From Pisaster brevispinus (taxonomy: Eukaryota > Echinodermata > Asteroidea > Forcipulatida > Asteriidae): a stretch of DNA of 64,000 bases. The notes below the pieces were generated by a model. That model made no database searches, was not told where the DNA came from, and saw only the letters and a list, made by a program, of their open reading frames with translations. The stretch is taken from NCBI GenBank assembly GCA_023634235.1, contig JAMKCF010000021.1, positions 10,985,764 to 11,049,763 of the forward strand, given 5' to 3'. Shown one piece after another: positions 55,801 to 64,000 of this stretch. Position 1 is the stretch's first letter, and each line of letters starts with the position of its first letter. The position numbers and the translations under genes are program-made.

Positions 55801-58377
55801 ATTTTAATGAAAACACCATGTCCTTTTTGTTTTTTCCAGGCAAGCTGACGGTCAAATACAGCTGCAGTAGTGGACCAGGTGGCCAGAACGTAAATAAAGG
55901 TATAAACTGTTGCCATACACACCATGTTATGAATTTTGAAGCCCGTTTCAAGCAAAAACAAAGCAAAAGTTCTGTGATCTCGGCAATAAGTTACTCTGTT
56001 GTTTCTTTGGTGTTAAATCATCAGATATTATTAGTCTTCTTTTTCGTAAAGCATGGGAATACCGTGAATAAGGTTCGAAAGTTATTTCATTAACCCATAC
56101 CCAGGTTACACAATGTCTTATTATGCACATTTGAATAACCACAAATGGCTGTGATGAGAGTAAAAATAACTCGAGTTAAAACATCCTAAATGTTTGGAGA
56201 TTCATAGCGAACGTAAAGATGACAACTTAAAATCATCAGCACTTTCATCGAGGATTTTTCTGAATGTTTACGAGTACGATGGCGATCTTTTAAGAGACCC
56301 AGAACTTAAGATATATAACAAGTGTCAGATTTTGATTTCAAATCTTAATTACCATTCCACAGTTCAAACCAAGGCTGATGTCAGGTTTCACATAGAGTCG
56401 GCAGACTGGCTGCCATTGCAAATACGACAGAAAATTCATGAAAAGGTAAACATATCGTGACTGAGACTGAGAGTGCAATATGCTACATCTTCAGAGACAG
56501 AGTTACTACTTGTATGTTTATAATCAACTATGTGATGAAAAATACCCTGGGTGTATTTGAGATGTTCTAAGGTGCAACTGTGACACAATCAGATTATGAA
56601 TTGTTTCGGTTCCAATACAAAATTAGTGGTGTAACAACTTTATATGTAGATCAGTTTGCTGTGATAAAAACTATTCAAGAGATGAGTCCATAGATTGTGT
56701 ATTTAAAATCCAAATGAGTTGAGTACCTAAGGACCCCTTGCAGTGGCCGCCATCGCTGGGGGTCAAACAATGGAAACGTGCAGGCCTGTAGGCACCGCGC
56801 ACAACTCTCAGTCTATGATAGGTCTTCATTGACCACAGTGAAGGCGCTGTTTGGGTCTTGTGACGTCATTTGCAAGAGGGTCTATTGAGATGTAACTACA
56901 TGCCCGGAACAAGCCTTGGCACACAGCACTTAATAAAACATTAGAGACCTAATTTGCATATTGATCACATGTCTGTGTTACACACTGGAAGAAGAATAGT
57001 ATCATGAACTTTGAAAAGCCATATTCCAAGCTAATTTAAATATTGATTCAACCAGTGTAAGTCAGTCGTAAACTAGGGTTCCACCTCTGAAACTGATAAT
57101 CTGCCGAATTACGTTTCCAAGTTTGTTGGCTTTTGTAGCCATAAATGATCTCAAAAACCTGTTTCACCTAAAAAAAAATTCATGCGGTTCATTCTTGGGT
57201 GAAAATGGTGTATGGAATAATGGTAGTGCCCTTATTAAGGAAGAGTGACCTTGCCTAGTTCATTATGCAATTCCAGGCCTCATCCTAGGGTAAAATAATT
57301 GTTTACATCATTTGTATTTATTTGTTTCTTTATTTTTTGGCGTCTCTCTTGAAGAAAAAGACTAGGATAAACAGTAAAGGTGAACTAATCATGACATCGG
57401 AGAGAACAAGATCACAAATCACAAATTTCTCTGACTGCCTTCAGAAGATCCGGGATATCATTGATGAAGTTCAAAGGAAACCCAAAGAGCCGACAGAAGA
57501 TGATAAAGCTGTTGTAAGAATGAGGTCAGTGTTAGTTAAATGCAGTGTTTACAATGATATCGCTTATGTTCTTGAGTAAGACCATAATTTGCTCCTCTTC
57601 ATCCAGGAGTACAAATTGGGAATTGTGTATTGTAAGCAACTGTTCCTTGCATCAGGTTGTATTCTCCTCAGGGACATGCCCATGAAATTAATCTACATGT
57701 GGAGCTGGTATCTAAAATATATAGCATTGTTATTATTTGACAAACACTATCTGAAGCCCATTGTCATTTGTCATTTGTCATTTATCATAAGTTAGGCAGA
57801 CCTAGAATTTCATGGAGGTCTTGGCCTCGGTGCCACTTCTATATTTCCCATGGACTTTAAGATTTTCAAACGGGAATGCCCTTTGCAAAATGACAATGGT
57901 CTTGCCTACTCAAAGATGACATTTCTGGCCCCGAGTTTGGACTTGAAGTTCAATTATGTAATACATACCAGGAGGAGATATAAAGGTCTTAGGACGATCT
58001 GGGGGTGAAGACTGGGTCACTTGTTTACCATGAAATGTTCCATATGATCAGCTTCTCAAATATCCTCTGTTAATTCAAACTCCATTTAGAACCGTGGGCA
58101 GGGTTGTGAAGGTAGGTTTTGTTGCACCTTAAAACTAGTTTGCTCTGAGCAGTTGTTAAGGAAAGTTAACACATATGACACATACAGTTGTTACGTGGCT
58201 GCAACACAGATTTACTTGTCTATGATGGTTGTCTCATACATATATTCATACTACTGTTCGGTACGTAATGAGTTTGGTCTCTTTCTTTACAGAGTGGAGC
58301 GGGCAAACAGAGAGAGATTAAAGAACAAGAAGATACACTCCGCCACCAAGAGTGATCGCAGGGTCATGTTTGATTAA
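52896..58377 (+). CDS. MRPL58: Mitochondrial peptidyl-tRNA hydrolase / ribosomal protein mL62, 6 exons, complete
   Basis: Exons 52896-53057, 55233-55275, 55840-55899, 56363-56445, 57355-57524, 58293-58377 (603 nt, 200 aa; human ICT1 is 206 aa) with GT/AG ends and matching phases. The protein releases peptides from stalled mitochondrial ribosomes and is also a component of the large subunit. It has the release-factor motif SSGPGGQNVNK with GGQ at residues 82-84, preceded by KLTVKYSC. Downstream are KADVRFHIESADWLP, INSKGELIMTSERTRSQ, FSDCLQKIRDIIDE and the basic tail RERLKNKKIHSATKSDRRV, needed in the family for ribosome binding. MFRQISKTLVQAHRTVSRSC is basic and free of acidic residues, fitting a mitochondrial presequence. 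The ATG at 52896 is chosen because no better ATG precedes it in frame. SYKSAYNLERLYPDS matches the conserved N-terminal segment of ICT1. Confidence 0.96.
53333..53488. repeat. 78-bp direct duplication at the foldback element's left end
   Basis: CATGGTTGGCCAAAACTCAA starts at 53333 and again at 53411, and each unit runs to CACCAATTGGT. The copies differ at about one base (GAAGCAG versus GAAGGAG), so the duplication is recent. Confidence 0.95.
53373..54296. mobile_element. Foldback-type element with subrepeat inverted termini
   Basis: The left end (53373-53600) is built of CAACTCGTACRC-like subrepeats of 10-16 bp. The right end (54155-54296) is the same array in reverse complement (GTGTACGAGTTGG). 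The outermost GTCAACTCGTACGCACGCAA on the left matches the complement of the last 20 bases on the right exactly. The middle is AT-rich and non-coding; it contains AAACATCTGTTTTATTTTCC twice (53871, 53927). Architecture is that of foldback elements such as Drosophila FB and sea-urchin TU. It lies in MRPL58 intron 1. Confidence 0.75.
54470..54575 (-). mobile_element. tRNA-Leu-like SINE, family C head
   Basis: AGACTCAAACCCACACTCTT, CTGATCAGAAACACCATG and GACCACTCTGCCACGGCC are the complement of a family C head. The body is missing. MRPL58 intron 1. Confidence 0.55.
56740..56895. repeat. GC-richer repeat fragment with TGACGTCA motif
   Basis: Contains CTTGTGACGTCATTTGCAAG and AGGGTCTATTG. It resembles the right half of the element at 62131-62303 and part of 16170-16250. 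MRPL58 intron 4. Assignment is tentative. Confidence 0.35.
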
Positions 58378-60000
58378 CTCTAAATTAGAAATCAATACAC
58401 TCACTAATCTTAACCAGCCTGGGCCAAATTCCATAGAGTTGATTATTGCCCAACGACTGCCCGTCGGTATTCAAAAGTCTTTTCTATGCCTCTGCACCGT
58501 ATAATTTTTTTGCAATTTTGGGGTTTTCGGAGTAATTTATTTTTTTTTGAAAACACCGTTGTCACAGTGAAACCCTGACTTGACAAAGGAAAGACAACAA
58601 AAGCTCTCATAATAAGCACCAGGATTTGTTGTTCTCTCTAAAAAAAATGTGTTCCCTTTAGAGTATGCATTCACCTGTGCGCACTACACAATGGAATGTC
58701 CATGTGAATATACACGTTAGCCATCCAACTGACCTCCAAAAAAAAGGACTTTCCTAAGTTGTCCTGGGCGTAGAAAATGTCTGCCATAATAAATGTCAGT
58801 TTGGAAAAGTTTTTTAAGGTAAAAAATGGTTTACTTCCAAGATTCTTTGCAGACTTCAACCCACAGACAGCAGTTGCACTTGTTACAATTGCTTTGTCAA
58901 TAATGGAGTAGTTTGGCTGCTTCCAACTCTCAATACAAGTTTAATGTATGAAGTCCTCAAGAATCAAATAGAGTTGCTCTTTTAAAAGGTTTGCCACATG
59001 AGTACTGGCTGTGCACGTTGCTGACAATATTAACCCGCGGCAAACTTTATGCCGCTTGTTACCCACAATTCTGAGCTCCAGGCCCATAGAAAAACACGCT
59101 TTACCATTTACAGCGCAGTGTAAGCACAGAATTCTGCGATATTCAGCATCATGAAATTGGGTTTTGTATTTAAACATTAAAGTCAGTGACACACTGAGAA
59201 CTTGTTCAATAAAACAAAGTGGAATGATATGGTAAACAGTTTGTCTTTTTTCGTTTACTTAAATATTTAAATATAGATACTGTTGCAGTAAGTTATTTAC
59301 AGTAATATAAAAGCTGTAGCTTATTCTTAATGGGCAAGGAAAGAAAATAAAAGTAACAAATAATAAAACCAAAAGCAAAAGCAGGCTAAAATAAGACTTG
59401 CTATTGGTTGACAATTTGCACTCGCTGTTGACTTAGATGACCTTTAAAAAACAGTTGGAAGCCCTATTGGAAAAATCTGTGGTTTTTCGTCGAATTTGTA
59501 GAGACAACTGGCCCAGTCAAATAACAATTTTGATGGAAGACTGTCACAAAAGAATGGATGGAAAAGTTACATTTGTACTTCGGAACTAGCTCTACCCAAG
59601 ACAAGTGATTTCAGGATCCTTATGAATCACTCAAAATCTAAGGGAGTCTGATACTTCGTTGCCTTAAGACTAAAAACCTCAAAAGACAGTGTACTTGAAT
59701 TGCAGAGCTCAAAGGTTGCAATAAAGAAATTTGTTGAAATAGTTATTAGTGAACAAAAAGTCATTATGGGACCGTTGTGAAAAACTGGCACGAGCACGCT
59801 GCCGTTTCTTCTTGGCCATTCCTGATTTTAGGAACAGTAAAAGAAAACAACTTGTGTGACACATAGTTAGGGGTAAAAGCATTGGCAGTAAAACTGTAGA
59901 GGTAGGTTTAAAATGTTTAGTTCAGTTTGCGCGTATGAACCGTACTGAGAGACCAAAGAATTTTGAGGCCTGTATTCATCCGCATCAACTGAAAAGTTAT

Positions 60001-60612
60001 ATTCAGTTTGTGATCACACCACTATCCACTTTGCTGGGTAGATTTGCTCTTGAAAACTTGTCTTGCTATTCATTCTGTGAACGCTTGTCGGTAGACTGGG
60101 ATGACACGCTCCAGTACACAGGGCACACACACAATGGGCAGGCCACACAATAACTCTGAGCCCACCAACCACAGTTCTCCTTTAAGAAGAACCAATCAGA
60201 GCAGTGCTGACTCTACACTGAAACCTCTGAATTCCTATCTTAAACAATCTTCAGTCTCCTAAAAATGACTAGAGCATTGAGACCAATTAAGAACTCACTC
60301 CACGGCAGTAAAGTTTACAACGAGAAGTCCCCTCAATCCACTAAGCGAATAGAGTACAGTAGTCAATTTCCTACCTCCCAGGTAGTACTTAATAAGAAGG
60401 GCAGTTCTTTTCAGAACCAAGTAGTCTCCAGAATTTCAAAATCTACTCTGCGACAGTAGGAAAAATAGCAAGACAAGTTCTCAAGGACAAACATACACAG
60501 CAAAGTAGATATAGAATGGTTTATTTACAAATTTGTCATAAGCAGCCACATGCTGAATTGCAACAATACACAATACACAAATGTACACATGGTGTTACCA
60601 CAAACTGAATAT
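60001..60612. mobile_element. Inverted-repeat element beside the minus-strand gene's 3' end
   Basis: ATTCAGTTTGTGATCACACC at the left corresponds to the complement of GTGTTACCACAAACTGAAT at the right. Further in, TTGAAAACTTGTCTTGCTAT matches the complement of ATAGCAAGACAAGTTCTCAA (60466). A third copy of the end sequence is at 32008-32090. Imperfect arms, no coding content. Confidence 0.5.
60520..60525 (-). promoter_or_regulatory. Candidate poly(A) signal AATAAA
   Basis: TTTATT on the plus strand is AATAAA on the minus strand, 187 nt past the stop codon at 60712. It is the nearest canonical signal for that gene, and it falls inside the inverted-repeat element at 60001-60612. No transcript data. 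Confidence 0.4.
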
Positions 60613-60711
60613 ACATTGGTACCTCGACACGCAATGCCTCAAAACCCATTGAACTGAAAATCTATTGTAAGTTATGATTAAGAAACTTTTCCCAATCTCA
60701 GCTCTATTGTG

Positions 60712-63700
60712 TCACCTGTTGACATCATTTTGTATGTTATAATTCCTGATCTTCTGTCTTGGTTTCTGTGGAGAGCTTTTTGGTTGTTGAACTCGACCAG
60801 CAGCCTTGGAGGATAGTCGGTCCTGTTTGCCTCTTCCTGGTTTAGTCTGTAAGTGAGTTACCTTCCCCTCGACTCCTAGAGAGTTCCCTGCATGGCCCAT
60901 CGGTCGTTCCGGGATGCTGGGGACCAACAGAAACTTGTCTGTTCCTATTAAGGAAAGACAGGATAATGAGACAATGGCCGTGTCCGAGTTAGTGGCTGCG
61001 GCTTGACCGCCATGTTGACATGTGTTGAAGTATAGGATAACCATAGCAACATCCATAGCAACAGTCGCAGCTGCTAATTTGGATGCAGCTTGAACCTTCT
61101 GTCTTGTGGAATGTAAATCTGAAATCATTCTGTATAAGAAAGCACTTCTGTTGAGACTGTTCAGAGTAAAGACTGATAGATTCCTTTAGATCAAGTAGAA
61201 CAATCTCATTGGTTATTGTCATTTGTTCATAATTATGTGGATCAGTACTCTTTTGAAACCAAATCAAACACCAAGATTATGTAGTAAGTTTAATAACGAG
61301 AAAGTTAGCTGTGGGTTTTTAAAAAGTGATTCTCTTCATAAAAGAGATTTACCAATTTGTTTTATGTAAAAGCAAAATTATTTCAAAATACACTTTTACA
61401 CATTGTCTAAATTTTTGCAAAGACTCATGTACATGTAGCATTGAGGTTTTGCAAAATTGCATATGTCCATAGCCACAATCATGGGTAGACATTTTTGTTC
61501 ATGTCCAGGTTATGAACAACACTTTGAAAACCACTAATGCAACAGTTATCTCAATGTTATTTATTAAATCAATTAACCAGTGCTGTGTGAATGGAGAGTA
61601 GACAGGACTTGAGTTTGTCTAATACGATGCGATGCAATGCCAGGGCACAGTCAAATACTTGTCGAATGCAAGATCTACAAAGAGTTACTCAATATATATC
61701 TAATGCTCAATTGGTGTCTTTGAAACAAAAAGTGTACCCAAGATTGTGGTTGTGCACATAATGAAAATTGATTGATTGACTCTTTTAGGTATGAAATCAA
61801 TGAAGTAAACATGACGTACCATAATACTTGAGAGCCTGAGGGGTGGGGCTTCTCATGAAAGTGGGACTCCGCCCCTCATCGAGTATCTGCCACACGTCCT
61901 GTAGTGACTCCCCACCGTATGATGACATCATCAGGGGTATCGAATCCTTACTCATAGTATCCAGAGAGTCTTGAGATCCATGGGGGGACTCGACGGGTTC
62001 GGTTTGGCTGGGATTGCGTGGCCCTGGAGTCAATAGTAACACATATTTTGTCGATAGCATAGAAAAGATGCATTGGCACAATTGCATTTGTAAAAAGGCA
62101 AGCATTTTTCTTGAAAAGACTCAAGAGGCAATAGACCTTATGCGTTGACGTCATCCAACCGCTATCTTAGAGGTAAAACGGTGACGAAACAATCGAATCA
62201 CACAGATTTGTGCGCGGCGCACAGGATTGGCCAATGAACAACCTCCTTTTGACCTCTAGGTGAGGGCGCCCTACTGAAATGACGTCATGTGCATAAGGTC
62301 TATGAAAAGAACAAAACAGACATGATATTTGGCTCTTGGGAAAAAAAGTAAGAACATTTGATTGAATACCCGTACAAGGGCTGACCTACATTTTATAGAC
62401 TTTTTTTATAGCCTATTTAATAACTTTGCTGGTTTTTTCTAAGGGCCAACAAATCAGAAAAACAGACTGAAGTAGGAAGAAAAATCATGCCTGACAAAAT
62501 GTTCATACCACCAAGCAATAAACCACAGGGGAAACTGATTGGGTAGACTTGAATTCAATTCTTTGGGTGAGCAAAGAAAAGTTGACTAGAATGGAACCTG
62601 CTGTCCCCTTATTATGTCAATAGCTTTGTTCGGGGTGCCAGTCCAGAAGCCATTCAACCTGAAACTGCCGTCAAAACGACACAAAGAAAGATATTGACAA
62701 AATAGGGCTAGATAGCTCAGTTGGTTGAGCACCGGAACATTATTCCAGAGGTCGCAGATTCAAATCCCATTCTAGTGAAATGTGTCTTTGTTCACCTCAG
62801 AGCATACACCACAGAGACCACTGCCTGAAATTCCTCACTACCAGTCTTTCTAGCCATCTGCTTACAGCTCACAAATATCACATCCTGACCTTTCTCGGAT
62901 GGTATCCATCCAGCACATCTTTGCCCCCCGCCCCCCATCACCAAAGTGTCAATGATATCAAAACAAAACAGAGCCCGTTGTGAAGAAAGCTGTTGATGGG
63001 TTCATGTGTTAATGCTTGAACTATGAGCAGACAAAACATTTGGCCTATTTCAAAACCATTACAGAAAAGCTGGCATAAAACAGAATTTTTTAAGTGTCAA
63101 GCGTCACTCATTCCCCCCCCCCTTAAACCTACATGATACCATCAGACTCTCGTCAGTAGACCAAATGTAAACAATGTTGTGTGCTCCGTCAACAATTTTG
63201 TGACAAATCTATAGAATTCAAAGATCCCAATTGAGACCCTGCCCAATAGCATGAAACATGTCAAATTACTCTGGGTGGATTCTTTGACTAAAAAGATTCC
63301 ATCTTTGACCACCCCTTTAAGAATTCCCATGGGACTCCTTGCAAATAAATCTCTTAGCCTTGGGCTAATAGCCACGCCCGGCTGAAATCAATCATGTCTT
63401 CATCAGATGGCTTGATGGGTTGACATTTTTTTCATTAAGTCTGAAGGCTTTTATCTGATGGTTAATATTCCATTTGAAAAGGATTGCGTTCACCACAAAA
63501 AAAATATATATAACTTGCTGTCATAAAGGTACTGTAGGAAACTGTACGATGGTCTAAGCGTGTGAGTATTATCCGATAGCGTCACGCAGTGTTTTCAAAT
63601 GCTGATGGACAAGTTTGATTACTTACCAGATGATACTCCGGTTGGTCGTTGTAACGTCCGATGGGGTTCCTGATCGGTCTCTGGGGGTGACTCCGATGAT

Positions 63701-63780
63701 GAGGATGAATCCAGCTGGACTTGAATCACCTCCGTCGTTCTTTGATCTCGCTCCAAGCCCTTCTGTGCATACTGCAACTC
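60712..63780 (-). CDS. Unrecognised protein, last three exons (5' part beyond the window)
   Basis: Exons 63780-63627, 62023-61820 and 60944-60712 have GT/AG ends and consistent phases (phase 1 at both junctions), giving 196 C-terminal residues. The first encodes ELQYAQKGLERDQRTTEV (possibly the end of a coiled coil) and a Ser/Glu-rich stretch. The second is the most conserved-looking, with GGESLQDVWQILDEG and SPTFMRSPTPQALKYY. The third starts GTDKFLLVPSIPERPMGHAG and ends in a basic, Gln/Lys-rich tail. The joined text KYYGTDKFLLV reads smoothly across the last intron. No signal peptide, membrane helix or catalytic motif is seen in this part. I do not recognise the family; a coiled-coil scaffold or centrosomal-type protein would be a guess. 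Its 5' exons lie beyond position 64000. Confidence 0.65.
62131..62303. mobile_element. 173-bp MITE with ATAGACCTTATGC ends
   Basis: The ends ATAGACCTTATGC and GCATAAGGTCTAT are perfect 13-bp inverted repeats. Just inside both are TGACGTCAT motifs, then a GC-richer core (CGCGGCGCACAGG). It lies in an intron of the minus-strand gene. A related piece is at 16170-16250. Confidence 0.75.
62555..62800. mobile_element. tRNA-derived SINE, family B, two pieces in opposite orientation
   Basis: 62563-62690 is a body in minus orientation (GAGCAAAGAAAAGTTGACTA, CAGTCCAGAAGCCATTCAAC). 62703-62790 is a plus-orientation tRNA-like head: GGGCTAGATAGCTCAGTTGG, GTTGAGCACCGG and GCAGATTCAAATCCCATTC. The junction could be an inversion or an insertion of one copy into another. 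Confidence 0.65.
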
Positions 63781-64000
63781 CTGATGGTTGAATTAAAAAG
63801 AAACTGTCAGCTTGTTAAGTTGAGCCCAACTTCTTCCCATCACCCCCCCCCCTCCAAAAGTGGATGAAGTTATTCTCCAAAGTGCCTCCAACCAACAGGG
63901 CTTGTTAGCTAAGTAGGCTTAAATCAATGAGAGCCTTGTTTGTTTATTCACTTTTTTTTGAGGGGGGGGTGATATGTGGCAGAAGAGTTACAACATAAAT
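63781..64000. other. Intron sequence at the window edge
   Basis: It begins with the acceptor (CAACCATCAG on the minus strand) of the exon at 63780 and holds C and G runs at 63843-63852 and 63962-63970. No exon is visible in these 220 bases. Confidence 0.5.

Larger units (their letters stand above)
58378..60711. other. Interval between the 3' ends of MRPL58 and the minus-strand gene
   Basis: No coding sequence supported. An AATAAA at 59208-59213 is a possible poly(A) signal for MRPL58, but it is 830 nt past the stop. A GGGCCC-family fragment lies at 59040-59165, and an inverted-repeat element at 60001-60612. The rest, including 59400-59900, shows nothing recognisable. Confidence 0.5.

Overview
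This is a eukaryotic, intron-rich, AT-rich (roughly 60% A+T by eye) nuclear window. It is most likely from a marine deuterostome invertebrate, with an echinoderm (perhaps a sea star) as the best guess. The grounds are TTAGGG-type repeats, short exons in kilobase introns, many tRNA-derived SINEs (one family resembling the Meta-SINE type of marine animals), abundant small inverted-repeat elements, and protein sequences that align well with animal orthologues from memory. The species itself is inference. Nothing bacterial or viral was recognised.

Layout. (1) 1360-12983, minus strand: a complete 11-exon monoamine-oxidase-family gene (533 aa), with a 22-bp and a 19-bp minisatellite in its introns. 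(2) 12984-18191: intergenic, with a palindromic block of telomere-like repeats and two strong hairpins. (3) 18192-20353, plus strand: a complete 3-exon gene for a small secreted-looking protein (221 aa) with a farnesoic-acid-O-methyltransferase (FAMeT) domain. (4) 20354-26295: gene-free, holding a 0.7-kb CCCTAA array and degenerate tandem repeats. (5) 26296-50140, minus strand: the RNA polymerase III subunit RPC5 gene (POLR3E), 18 exons and 707 aa with every splice phase consistent. Its introns carry a 50/100-bp higher-order minisatellite, retrotransposon tails, MITEs and a decayed THAP domain. (6) 50141-52895: interval between divergent genes, with palindromic repeats and an intact tRNA-Leu(AAG) gene. 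(7) 52896-58377, plus strand: mitochondrial peptidyl-tRNA hydrolase MRPL58/ICT1, 6 exons and 200 aa with the GGQ motif. Intron 1 holds a foldback element whose inverted ends are tandem subrepeats. (8) 60712-63780, minus strand: the last three exons of an unrecognised gene that continues past the window end.

The genes do not form a pathway. POLR3E encodes part of the polymerase that would transcribe the tRNA-Leu gene and that originally transcribed the tRNA-derived SINEs here. MRPL58 rescues stalled mitochondrial ribosomes. The amine oxidase is probably anchored in the mitochondrial outer membrane. Exon coordinates were worked out by hand from GT/AG sites, reading phase and protein continuity; they have not been checked against transcripts.
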